From positions 1 through 56,035 of the forward strand of contig CAMZAM010000016.1 in the NCBI GenBank assembly GCA_947304185.1: 56,035 nucleotides of DNA, read 5' to 3'. Under the pieces are notes generated by a model. It was not told the DNA's origin and made no database searches. It was given only the letters and a program-made list of their open reading frames with translations. This document shows positions 36,778-44,051 of the stretch, in pieces; the stretch's first letter is position 1, and every line of letters begins with the position of its first letter. The translations under genes were made by a program, and so were the position numbers. This DNA is from an uncultured Bacteroidales bacterium. Its GTDB lineage: Bacteria; Bacteroidota; Bacteroidia; Bacteroidales; F082.

Positions 36778-37968
36778 ATGACATTACATACATTGTATCT
36801 CATTCTGCAACAGACACTTATCATTGCCGCATTCGTCATCGGCCTGATGATTATCATTGAATACATCAACGTGAAAACTGACGGATTATGGTCAAAACGG
36901 CTGCAGGCGTCGCCATGGGTGCAGATATTAATAGGTGCTCTGATGGGTGTTATTCCGGGATGTCTGGGCACTTACACCATCGTGTCGCTGTATGTTCATC
37001 GTGTCGTTAATTTCCCGGCTCTGATAGCGGCGTTGATAGCTACTGCCGGCGACGAGGCGTTTTTCATGTTCTCGCTCTTCCCCGGTGACGCGTTGAAAAT
37101 CACCGTCATACTATTCGTGGCGGCATTAGTCATAGGCGGCATCCTTCAGCTGACGATGAAAAACAAATTCATCGGACTGTCGGAGATGTCGTTTCCTCTT
37201 CACGACGAGCCAGAATGCCATCATCACCACCACGAGCATACGGTCAGAAAGAACTTCAAGAACTTCACTTTCGTGAGAGCCTTGCTTATCGCAATGTGTG
37301 TCATGGTTTTAGGACTGATTTTGAGCGGTGTCATCAACGGGGAGCACCAGCTCAACATACTGATGGGCGGACAAAGCGAAGAGATGGTGATAGAGTCGTT
37401 TGAAGGCGACCATCATCACCAAGTCGTTGATTATCATGAGCATGAGCATCTTGAATGTGACGAGCATCATCATCACGAAGGCCATCATCACGATCATGAG
37501 GGCGAGGCCGACTGGATCCGTTACACGCTCATCGCGATGTTCTCGATAATACTTGTGATTGTCATTGTTGCCAAGGAGCATTTCCTTGAAGAACACATCT
37601 GGGAGCACGTCATAAAGGTTCATCTTCCGAAGGTCTTCCTCTGGACTTTAGGTGTCATGACAGCCTTGACCGTCATCAACCATTTCGTTGACATTCAAGG
37701 CGTTGTGACTAAAAACCCATATATCGTCCTATTAGTCGCGATTTTAATTGGAATCATCCCGCAGTCGGGCCCGCATTTGATTTTTGTGTTGTTGTTTGCC
37801 AACGGCACCTTGCCATTGAGCATCTTGTTAGCCAGTTCGATAGTCCAGGACGGACACGGGGCGTTGCCGTTGCTTGCTGAGTCGCGCAGGGCCTTCGTCC
37901 TCTCAAAGGGCATTAAGATTGTGTTGGGATTAGCAGTTGGAGTTGTGGGATTATTGATAGGATTCTGA
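36778..37968 (+). CDS. Putative manganese/heavy-metal exporter, ArsP_2-like, with His-rich loops
   Basis: A 396-residue polytopic membrane protein with about ten membrane segments arranged as two inverted halves. The half-site motifs are GVIPGCLGTYTIVSLYVHR with ATAGDEAFFMFSLF, and IGIIPQSGPHLIFVLLFANG with VQDGHGALPLLAES. This fits the putative manganese transporter family (ArsP_2 type). Two His-rich soluble segments are striking: residues about 147-153 (HHHHHEH) and 211-241 (DHHHQVVDYHEHEH and HHHHEGHHHDHEGE). They probably bind Zn, Mn, Ni or similar ions. The gene is alone with its own promoter. Confidence 0.8.
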   Translation: MTLHTLYLILQQTLIIAAFVIGLMIIIEYINVKTDGLWSKRLQASPWVQILIGALMGVIPGCLGTYTIVSLYVHRVVNFPALIAALIATAGDEAFFMFSLFPGDALKITVILFVAALVIGGILQLTMKNKFIGLSEMSFPLHDEPECHHHHHEHTVRKNFKNFTFVRALLIAMCVMVLGLILSGVINGEHQLNILMGGQSEEMVIESFEGDHHHQVVDYHEHEHLECDEHHHHEGHHHDHEGEADWIRYTLIAMFSIILVIVIVAKEHFLEEHIWEHVIKVHLPKVFLWTLGVMTALTVINHFVDIQGVVTKNPYIVLLVAILIGIIPQSGPHLIFVLLFANGTLPLSILLASSIVQDGHGALPLLAESRRAFVLSKGIKIVLGLAVGVVGLLIGF

Positions 37969-37978
37969 TAAAAACAAA

Positions 37979-38007
37979 GTAGAGACGATGTGCCACATCG
38001 TCTCTAC
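37979..38007. repeat. Palindromic GTAGAGACG repeat, copy 1
   Basis: 14-bp arms (GTAGAGACGATGTG and its complement) flank a single C. The same palindrome without the central C is found at 55992-56019. It sits between convergent genes and could act as a terminator, though T-runs are short. Confidence 0.8.
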
Positions 38008-38010
38008 ATT

Positions 38011-38028
38011 AAACCGTAAACGGTAAAC
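38011..38028 (-). repeat. Heptad repeat GTTTACC/GTTTACG starting in the hsp20 stop codon
   Basis: On the minus strand GTTTACCGTTTACGGTTT begins with the G of the hsp20 TAG stop, the same arrangement as at smpB and arcC. Confidence 0.8.
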
Positions 38029-38450
38029 TAAAGAACATCAATGTTCTTCGAAATCTTCATTTCTTGTTTTGTCTTCTTAGGCAGTACTACGGTCAGGATG
38101 CCGTGTTCGACTTTTGCGGAGATCTTATCGGTTTCCACGTCGTCGGGCAGTGTGTAGTTCTGTTCATAGTTGGCGTATGAGAACTCGCGGCGCAGATAGT
38201 GGTGCTTGCGGTCTTCGTCCTTATGTTCTGTCTTGTTTTCGATGGCGATGTTCAGATTACCGTCCTCATTGATGTTCACGCGGCAAAACTCTTTTCTGAT
38301 GCCAGGGGCTGCGAGCTCCATTGTGTAGGCCTTGTCGTCCTCTTTCACGTTGACTGCCGGTGCTGTTGTATTGGCACGAGGCATCAAATCATTGTCGAAG
38401 AATTCGTCAAATACTGTTGGGAACCAACTGTTTTTAAATACTGGTAACAT
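38028..38450 (-). CDS. Small heat-shock protein, Hsp20/alpha-crystallin family
   Basis: A 140-residue chaperone that holds unfolding proteins. The alpha-crystallin domain spans about residues 35-125: VNVKEDDKAYTMELAAPGIR at its start, RREFSYANYEQNYTLPDDV in the middle, and the signature VEHGILTVVLPK near its end. The C-terminal tail (KISKNIDVL) is short. The ATG at 38450 is chosen because it follows a strong Shine-Dalgarno GGAGG (38460-38464) with nine bases between; a longer frame begins at 38480. A sigma-54-like promoter lies at 38526-38541. The stop codon begins a heptad repeat. Confidence 0.95.
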   Translation of the reverse strand: MLPVFKNSWFPTVFDEFFDNDLMPRANTTAPAVNVKEDDKAYTMELAAPGIRKEFCRVNINEDGNLNIAIENKTEHKDEDRKHHYLRREFSYANYEQNYTLPDDVETDKISAKVEHGILTVVLPKKTKQEMKISKNIDVL

Positions 38451-38459
38451 AATTTTATA

Positions 38460-38464
38460 CCTCC
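38460..38464 (-). promoter_or_regulatory. Shine-Dalgarno GGAGG of hsp20
   Basis: GGAGG, nine bases from the ATG at 38450, is exceptional here: most genes in the window have A/T-rich sequence instead. It fixes the hsp20 start and suggests strong ribosome recruitment. Confidence 0.7.
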
Positions 38465-38525
38465 ATAATTTGTTAAACAATCTTTTTTCGCCTCAGCTTT
38501 CGCATCGGCTTTCGACATGAATAGT

Positions 38526-38541
38526 ATCAAATTATGTGCCA
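38526..38541 (-). promoter_or_regulatory. Sigma-54-like promoter TGGCACATAATTTGAT of hsp20
   Basis: The -24 element TGGCAC is perfect and is preceded by C. The -12 element is TTGAT (consensus TTGCW), with exact spacing. The predicted start near 38514 gives a leader of about 64 bases. No good TAnnTTTG box is seen in the gap. Confidence 0.55.
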
Positions 38542-38581
38542 GAGGTTTATTATGGACAATTTGGCAGAAATGGCGACAAAT

Positions 38582-38598
38582 TGACACTGCTGCTGTCA
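38582..38598. promoter_or_regulatory. Dyad TGACA-N7-TGTCA, candidate enhancer of hsp20
   Basis: Perfect 5-bp arms about 68-84 bases upstream of the predicted sigma-54 start, overlapping the end of the ORF6N gene. A second, weaker dyad (TTTGnC...GnCAAA) lies at 38560-38580. Confidence 0.4.
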
Positions 38599-39006
38599 GC
38601 AATGAGGCCTCCACCCTTCTTCATTAGGTTTTTCTGTTCTTAACAATTCCCTCAACTTAGCGAAAGTCTCAATGATCTCAATGGTTTTCTCGGTAGCCCT
38701 TTTGCTTTTCAAAATGGTTGCCAGCATGTAAAGTCCTTTCTCAGTAAAGGCCTTAGGATTACTTTTGAAAAACTTTATTCTTTGTAGGATGTCAAAATTT
38801 TTGATATCCTCTAAATCCTTGTCTGTTGTAGCAAACACATATCCTTCGGGAAACTTTTCCGGATTGTTTTTCACTGCTTGATTTACGATTCTTGTTTCAA
38901 CACCATAAATTGATGCAACATCCATATCTAGGATGACATTTGTACCTCGCAGTTCGATGATCTTATCTTCAATCTGCTCGTTTTTGATAATTTCTTTTCC
39001 TTTCAT
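38596..39006 (-). CDS. ORF6N-domain protein, probably truncated
   Basis: The ORF6N domain, a KilA-N-like DNA-binding module found in phages and in bacterial chromosomes, spans about residues 10-95. It reads IIELRGTNVILDMDVASIYG, then VNQAVKNNPEKFPEGYVFAT, then KAFTEKGLYMLATILKSKRA. The protein is 136 residues from the chosen start and ends in GWRPHC, just after the helix IIETFAKLRELLRTEKPNEE. Relatives I recall are longer at this end, so the C-terminus may be frameshifted or cut. The start at 39006 fits the -7 box at 39027. Role unknown; it may be a relic of an integrated element beside the tRNA-Ser genes. Confidence 0.7.
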   Translation of the reverse strand: MKGKEIIKNEQIEDKIIELRGTNVILDMDVASIYGVETRIVNQAVKNNPEKFPEGYVFATTDKDLEDIKNFDILQRIKFFKSNPKAFTEKGLYMLATILKSKRATEKTIEIIETFAKLRELLRTEKPNEEGWRPHC

Positions 39007-39026
39007 ATTTTTAATTTTGTACTCTG

Positions 39027-39034
39027 CAAACTTA
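39027..39034 (-). promoter_or_regulatory. -7 box TAAGTTTG of the ORF6N gene
   Basis: Minus-strand TAAGTTTG followed by C lies 20 bases before the ATG at 39006, so the longer frame from 39060 is unlikely. Confidence 0.5.
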
Positions 39035-39206
39035 AAAACAGAAATCCTAACGAGCATCATCGAAACCTCAGAAAATGCTGTTCCGAATGCATTTTTAACA
39101 TAAATTTCAGAAATTTGGAAGAAATATTAAAAAAGTTTTACAATTCATCATCTCAATAATGAAGTTCTAACATATTGATTTTGGGGTAAGTTTTAGGGTA
39201 AAAGCT

Positions 39207-39249
39207 TTAAAAAAAATCGGGACAACTTCTGAATCAAGCTATCCCGATT
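39207..39249 (-). terminator. Terminator of the tRNA-Ser genes
   Basis: AATCGGGA / TCCCGATT arms (39215-39222 and 39242-39249) form a hairpin followed on the minus strand by a run of T. It lies just downstream of the second tRNA. Confidence 0.75.
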
Positions 39250-39255
39250 ACTTTG

Positions 39256-39342
39256 CGGAGAGAAAGGGATTCGAACCCTTGGAACGCAAAAGCGTTCAAC
39301 GGTTTTCGAGACCGCCCCATTCGACCACTCTGGCATCTCTCC
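39256..39342 (-). tRNA. tRNA-Ser (CGA)
   Basis: An 87-base class II tRNA on the minus strand. The acceptor stem is GGAGAGA/TCTCTCC with discriminator G, the anticodon loop is TCTCGAAAA (anticodon CGA, reading UCG), the variable arm is long (GAACGCTTTTGCGTTC), and the T loop is GGTTCGAATCC. CCA is not encoded. The long variable arm and G73 confirm serine identity. Confidence 0.95.
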
Positions 39343-39363
39343 CCAACCTTTTTACAAATAAAA

Positions 39364-39383
39364 AGCAACCCTATTGAGTTGCT
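39364..39383 (-). terminator. Hairpin between the two tRNA-Ser genes
   Basis: AGCAAC / GTTGCT arms with an 8-base loop are followed on the minus strand by TTTTTA. It could terminate part of the transcription before the second tRNA or mark a processing site. Confidence 0.5.
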
Positions 39384-39388
39384 CTCAG

Positions 39389-39473
39389 CGGAGACAGAGG
39401 GATTCGAACCCCCGATACATTTCTGTATAACGGTTTTCAAGACCGCCGCGATCGACCGCTCTGCCATATCTCC
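39389..39473 (-). tRNA. tRNA-Ser (UGA)
   Basis: An 85-base class II tRNA on the minus strand. The acceptor stem is GGAGATA/TGTCTCC with discriminator G, the anticodon loop is TCTTGAAAA (anticodon UGA, reading UCA and others), there is a long variable arm, and the T loop is GGTTCGAATCC. CCA is not encoded. It lies 46 bases upstream of tRNA-Ser(CGA). Confidence 0.95.
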
Positions 39474-39477
39474 GCTG

Positions 39478-39485
39478 CAAAAATA
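39478..39485 (-). promoter_or_regulatory. -7 box TATTTTTG of the tRNA-Ser genes
   Basis: Minus-strand TATTTTTG ends four bases before the mature 5' end of tRNA-Ser(UGA). It shows that transcription starts at most about five bases after the final G of the box, a useful calibration for the other promoters here. Confidence 0.65.
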
Positions 39486-39548
39486 CAAAAGTTTTCAATG
39501 CGACAACATTTTTTTGGAAAATTTTTTAATTTTTCACCAAAATTTCAC

Positions 39549-39556
39549 TATCTTTG
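39549..39556 (+). promoter_or_regulatory. -7 box TATCTTTG of the TPR-HTH regulator gene
   Basis: TATCTTTG lies nine bases before the ATG at 39566. Confidence 0.6.
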
Positions 39557-39565
39557 TTCCCGATT

Positions 39566-41095
39566 ATGAAGATATTTTATCGACATATTTTTCGTATTTC
39601 GTTGTTATTCATAGCATTATATTTTGTCGCTTGTAACAACAACTCCATCCCTACCGAGATGATGGAGTTTAAAAACAACTACGAAAACTCAGATGAATAT
39701 CTCGACAAGTTGGCACATCTGGCCGACAGCTGTACTAAAAATTACGCCAAGAACCCCGAATTTTTCGAAAAAAAGTCACAAATATACTTCCAAAAAGGTC
39801 GCAACGAACATAAAAACGCCGACTATCTCGGAGCAACAAAATCGTTGATCGAAGCCTATAATGCCCAGAAAAACCTGATGTCTCTGAAGAAAGAAGCCGA
39901 CAACGACGACCGTCACTACCTCGGACAGATACTTGAAAACATCGGCGATGTATACTACGACATCAACAGTCTGAAACCAGCCTCCTATTTCTACGACCAA
40001 GCCCTCACACAGTTCGAAAACGCCAGCCGACAACATGAAGTCATCGACATACTATTAAAAATAGGCGACCTCTATCAGGAGAATCATATCTCCAACATCG
40101 CACTGCTGAACTACGAGATAGCCGAAGAAAAGAAAAACCTCACCGAAGAACAGTTCAACCTCATCCAGATTAAAAAAGGTATAGCTCTATACGACATTTC
40201 TGATAAAAATGCGGCCGATTCGCTATATGGAAGAATATCAACAAAATCGCCGCAAATTATTGAATACCAGTATTTTACAGCGTGTCATTTTTACAACGAC
40301 AATAATTTCTACGCCGCTTTGCCATATTTATTGAAATGTTTTGATGAAGGTAACGCAAAAATGAAAGTCGATGCTGCGGAAATGCTTGCCAGTGTTTACT
40401 TTTCGCTCAACGACCACGACAAAGAGCTTTACTACGCACAATACCAAGCCAAGGCTCAATCGGCAGAGGCCCGACTCACTCCTGTGAAGGTTGAATTAGA
40501 CTCTGTTTATGAAGATTTTGTCGAGAGCAATACTCCGAAAAGCTCAGAAAAATCAGGCAATAACAGAGCCTTGATAATAATACTGATCGTAATAATTGTA
40601 GTATTAATAATAGGTGTTTTTATCCATTTCAACTACGTTAAAAAACACAGGGTGTTTCCGACAACAACCACTCCTGTAGACCCGGAAACACCGAAACGCT
40701 CCTTCGAAGAAGACTGTGCAATTTTTGTTAACTCCAAGATTTACAAGGAGATTAAGACATCGCTCGAAGGCAAAGAAATTCTCATCAAGACTGTCGGCGA
40801 CTTCCCACGCCTGGCACTCACTCGTAACAAAATTATCACACTCACGACCACATTCAACGAGTCGTTTCCCAACTTAATACACTCATTATCAACAACTTAT
40901 CCCGATTTAACACAAGCCGATTTCAGGTTTATCATCCTTAGTTTCATGGGCTTCTCCGACATCGAGATTGCCGTTCTGCTCAAGCAGACATACAGCTCTA
41001 CCAACAAACGCGGCAACCGTATCGAGAGCATCTTAGGCACCGATTTGGAGCTAAATCACTTCATTCCAGGCTTTTTAAGCAGCTTCAAGTACTAA
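39566..41095 (+). CDS. TPR - membrane helix - LuxR-like HTH regulator
   Basis: A 509-residue protein. The signal segment ends in a lipobox-like FVAC near residue 22. TPR-like repeats follow (about 30-320; for example GQILENIGDVYYDINSLKPA), then one membrane helix (IIILIVIIVVLIIGVFIHF, about 335-353). The C-terminal cytoplasmic domain has a LuxR-type helix-turn-helix near residues 450-490 (LTQADFRFIILSFMGFSDIE then AVLLKQTYSSTNKRGNRI). Such proteins are common in Bacteroidota and probably sense something outside the membrane and bind DNA inside. Target genes are not known; the GWxTD gene is next downstream but has its own promoter box. Confidence 0.75.
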   Translation: MKIFYRHIFRISLLFIALYFVACNNNSIPTEMMEFKNNYENSDEYLDKLAHLADSCTKNYAKNPEFFEKKSQIYFQKGRNEHKNADYLGATKSLIEAYNAQKNLMSLKKEADNDDRHYLGQILENIGDVYYDINSLKPASYFYDQALTQFENASRQHEVIDILLKIGDLYQENHISNIALLNYEIAEEKKNLTEEQFNLIQIKKGIALYDISDKNAADSLYGRISTKSPQIIEYQYFTACHFYNDNNFYAALPYLLKCFDEGNAKMKVDAAEMLASVYFSLNDHDKELYYAQYQAKAQSAEARLTPVKVELDSVYEDFVESNTPKSSEKSGNNRALIIILIVIIVVLIIGVFIHFNYVKKHRVFPTTTTPVDPETPKRSFEEDCAIFVNSKIYKEIKTSLEGKEILIKTVGDFPRLALTRNKIITLTTTFNESFPNLIHSLSTTYPDLTQADFRFIILSFMGFSDIEIAVLLKQTYSSTNKRGNRIESILGTDLELNHFIPGFLSSFKY

Positions 41096-41192
41096 AATCG
41101 AGATGCCGTAATTAGTTGTCATACAATTAGTTACAAGTATTTCTTCCATATTTTTCCATAAAATACAACTTGACAAATCTAATTCACGATTA

Positions 41193-41200
41193 TAATTTTG
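41193..41200 (+). promoter_or_regulatory. -7 box TAATTTTG of the GWxTD gene
   Basis: TAATTTTG followed by C lies 28 bases before the ATG at 41229. Upstream, AATTAGTT occurs twice with a 15-bp period at 41110-41132. Confidence 0.55.
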
Positions 41201-41228
41201 CTCTCGAAACAAAAGTTTTGTGAGCATC

Positions 41229-42713
41229 ATGAAAAGAATAGTTTTTATCTGCTTAATGGTTATGCTGGGAATCACGGTGAGTGCCCAACAGAAGAAATCA
41301 TTAAACTCATATATCTCATACGCCACGTTCAACATGCCGGGCGATGACTCGACACCATATGTTGAAACGTACATCACCTTTGATAAAAGCAGTCTCGTTT
41401 ACGTAAAAAACGCCAGCGGACAGTACAATGCCACCATCGACGTCACCATCATGTTTAAACAAGGTGAATCGGTGAAAAACTTCGGAAAATATTCGCTGTC
41501 AAGCCCATCAGTGGCCGACACTACCGGAATCAACGGATTCTTCATGGACGTACAGCGCTACAGTCTCGACAACGGCACGTATAAATTAGAGGTGATACTC
41601 GAGGATGAGAATAATAAGAACGAAAAGCCATTTAAGGTTGATGATCAGCTGCTTATGGACTTTCCGAACAAATTCTGTTTCTCAAGCATACTTGGTTTGG
41701 AAAGCTATTCAAAAGCCGAAGGTGAAGGCAACAACATCAAGAACGGCTATAACCTCGTCCCGATGATCATGCCTTATTACCCTGAAAACGTCAACAAGCT
41801 CTCGTTCTACGCTGAGATTTACAACGCTAAGAAACACCTCGGCGACGGTGAGAAATACCTTCTCAACACCTATATCAGCACATTCGAGAGCAACACCGCA
41901 CTGACCAATTACTATTTCACCAAGCGCATGACTGCCAAGGACATCGACGTGATTATCAACAACATGGATATCACCAACCTTCCGTCAGGCAACTATTATC
42001 TTGTGCTCGAGGCACGCGACAGAAACAACGAGATTATCGGTCTGAACCGCTATTTCTTCCAGAGAAGCAACCCTTATTATCAAGTCGACAACACCATGCT
42101 TGCCACGATCAACACTGAGGATGTTTTCAGCGGAAAGATCAACAATATCGACACAATCCGTGAATATATCAAGACACTCTCACCTATCTCGACACTGGTT
42201 GAGAAGGACTATGCAGAAGAGTTGATAAAATCTGACGACATCAAGACGATGCAGCAGTTTTTCTACACCTTCTGGTCGAGCCGCGACAAAGTCAACCCTA
42301 ACCAGGCATGGCTCGACTATTATGCTCAGGTGAAGAGAGTCAACGCCTCATTCAAGAGCATCAACAGCAAAGGATATGCTACCGACAGAGGCATAGTGTT
42401 CCTGAAATACGGCGCTCCTGACAGGATTGTGCAGAGCTACAGCGAACCTGGCGCTTTCCCTTACGAGATATGGCATTACTACACTCTCGGCAGCCAGCGT
42501 AACAAGAAGTTCGTGTTCATGACACGCGACATCGTGACCAACGACTTCAAGCTCATCCATTCTGACGCCATCGGCGAGCTCAACAACTTCAGATGGACCA
42601 CCGAGATCTATCAGAGGACCTACGGCACATACGACGATTACGGCGTTGATGGTGCAGCAAATCCTAATTCATACGGCGATAAAGCCAAAGACTACTACGA
42701 TAACCCACGATAG
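41229..42713 (+). CDS. GWxTD-domain protein, exported
   Basis: A signal peptide (MKRIVFICLMVMLGITVSAQ) precedes a 475-residue mature part. The C-terminal GWxTD domain is recognisable at about residues 345-470: WLDYYAQVKRVNASFKSI, then KGYATDRGIVFLKYGAPDRI (Tyr in place of the Trp), then FPYEIWHYYTLGSQRNKKFV. The domain is known mainly from Bacteroidota-type exported proteins and has no settled function. The N-terminal part is beta-rich. The ATG at 41229 is preferred to a GTG at 41220 because it begins the signal peptide. A terminator follows. Confidence 0.85.
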   Translation: MKRIVFICLMVMLGITVSAQQKKSLNSYISYATFNMPGDDSTPYVETYITFDKSSLVYVKNASGQYNATIDVTIMFKQGESVKNFGKYSLSSPSVADTTGINGFFMDVQRYSLDNGTYKLEVILEDENNKNEKPFKVDDQLLMDFPNKFCFSSILGLESYSKAEGEGNNIKNGYNLVPMIMPYYPENVNKLSFYAEIYNAKKHLGDGEKYLLNTYISTFESNTALTNYYFTKRMTAKDIDVIINNMDITNLPSGNYYLVLEARDRNNEIIGLNRYFFQRSNPYYQVDNTMLATINTEDVFSGKINNIDTIREYIKTLSPISTLVEKDYAEELIKSDDIKTMQQFFYTFWSSRDKVNPNQAWLDYYAQVKRVNASFKSINSKGYATDRGIVFLKYGAPDRIVQSYSEPGAFPYEIWHYYTLGSQRNKKFVFMTRDIVTNDFKLIHSDAIGELNNFRWTTEIYQRTYGTYDDYGVDGAANPNSYGDKAKDYYDNPR

Positions 42714-42745
42714 TAATTTAAAAACATACCACACATACTTTGTTT

Positions 42746-42780
42746 GATAACGGGGCTTGGAATTTTCCGAGTCCCTTATC
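42746..42780 (+). terminator. Terminator of the GWxTD gene
   Basis: A hairpin with arms GATAA...GGGCTTGG and CCGAGTCCC...TTATC is followed by GTTTTT. It has small bulges but reads as a standard intrinsic terminator. Confidence 0.75.
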
Positions 42781-42838
42781 GTTTTTAAGTAGAGAGTTTA
42801 TAATTTGATTTTATAAAACGACATATAAAAAATTTTTG

Positions 42839-42846
42839 TATTTTTG
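42839..42846 (+). promoter_or_regulatory. -7 box TATTTTTG of the glycosyltransferase gene
   Basis: TATTTTTG followed by C lies five bases before the GTG at 42852, so the transcript would be leaderless or nearly so. Confidence 0.55.
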
Positions 42847-42851
42847 CAATC

Positions 42852-43871
42852 GTGAAAAAAGTCGCGGTAGTAATATTGAACTATAACGGAAAGAAGTTTC
42901 TCGAGAAGTTTCTTCCTACCGTCATCGAGCACAGCGCTGAGGTGGCCGACATCATCGTCGCCGACAACGCCTCCACCGATGGCTCTGTCGACTTTATGCG
43001 CACAGTTTTCCCTGACATCCGCTTGATACTCAACGAGTCGAACGGCGGCTTCTCGACAGGTTACAACCTTGCATTACGTCAGGTTGAAGCGAAATATTAC
43101 TGCCTTTTGAACTCTGACATTGAGGTCACGCCACATTGGATCGAGCCTGTGATCGAGCTCATGGACAGCGACGAGACGATAGCGGCTTGTCAGCCTAAGA
43201 TCCTCTCCTACCAGGACAAGGCCAAATTTGAATATGCCGGCGCTGGTGGTGGCTTCATCGACAAATACGGATACCCGTTCTGCCGCGGCAGAGTGTTCCA
43301 GCATCTGGAGAACGACGAAGGTCAGTACGACGACATAAAAGAGGTGTTTTGGGCCACTGGAGCCTGCATGTTTGTGCGCTCCGACGTCTATCACCGCTAT
43401 GGCGGATTAGACGACAGCTTCTTCGCTCATATGGAGGAAATCGACTTCTGCTGGCGTGTAAAAAACCACGACTATAAGGTGATGTACTGCCCACAGTCTA
43501 AGGTATATCACATCGGAGGCGGCACCTTACCGAAGAGCTCGGCGCGCAAGACATATCTCAACTTCCGCAATAACCTGTCGCTGCTGATGAAAAACCTCCC
43601 GAAAGGCTCGGTATTCTTCACCATAGCATACCGCATCATCCTCGACTGGGTGGCGAGTCTGAAGTTCCTCTTCGACGGCAGTTTCGCCGATTTCTGGGCA
43701 GTGGCAAGAGCTCATTGCAGTTTCTACCGACATCTGCCGACATTAAGAAGGAAAAGAAGAGAGCTTCCGCATAAGAAACTCTCACAGATTTATCAGAGAA
43801 ATATTGTCTTCAAGCATTTCCTGGGAAGGAAGAAGCTTTACACGGAATTAAACGAAAAGGATTTTTCGTAA
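42852..43871 (+). CDS. Family 2 glycosyltransferase
   Basis: A 339-residue GT-A-fold enzyme. The opening VAVVILNYNGKKFLEKFLP, the nucleotide-binding IIVADNASTDGSVDF and the DxD-like region YCLLNSDIEVTPHW near residue 85 are typical of GT2 rhamnosyl- or galactosyl-type transferases. FWATGACMFVRSDVYHRYGG and HMEEIDFCWRVKNHDYKV follow. A hydrophobic or amphipathic C-terminal segment (SVFFTIAYRIILDWVASLKF) suggests membrane attachment. It probably adds sugars to a surface polysaccharide, yet no other polysaccharide gene is nearby. Translation starts at GTG five bases after the promoter box. Confidence 0.92.
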   Translation: MKKVAVVILNYNGKKFLEKFLPTVIEHSAEVADIIVADNASTDGSVDFMRTVFPDIRLILNESNGGFSTGYNLALRQVEAKYYCLLNSDIEVTPHWIEPVIELMDSDETIAACQPKILSYQDKAKFEYAGAGGGFIDKYGYPFCRGRVFQHLENDEGQYDDIKEVFWATGACMFVRSDVYHRYGGLDDSFFAHMEEIDFCWRVKNHDYKVMYCPQSKVYHIGGGTLPKSSARKTYLNFRNNLSLLMKNLPKGSVFFTIAYRIILDWVASLKFLFDGSFADFWAVARAHCSFYRHLPTLRRKRRELPHKKLSQIYQRNIVFKHFLGRKKLYTELNEKDFS

Positions 43872-43876
43872 TCAAA

Positions 43877-44051
43877 CGTCATTTCGAGTGTAGCGAAGCG
43901 AAATCGAGACCTGAGCTTTGCGAAAGCATTCACCTTGGTGAATAAATCCTCCATCCGACAAATCATTATATTTTAGGTAAAACACTATGATTGTACTCAA
44001 AAAGGATTTCTCCACTACGCTCCATTACATTCCGCTTCGGTCGAAATGACG
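43877..44051. mobile_element. MITE-like palindromic repeat with CGTCATTTCGA ends
   Basis: About 175 bp bounded by perfect 11-bp inverted ends (CGTCATTTCGA / TCGAAATGACG). The arms extend imperfectly inward (GTAGCGAAGCGAAATCGAG on the left, CTCCATTACATTCCGCTTCG on the right). It has no coding capacity for a transposase. The right arm encodes the last eight residues and the stop of aroQ. Repeats with such ends are known to be dispersed in Bacteroidota genomes; mobility is inferred only. Confidence 0.65.
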
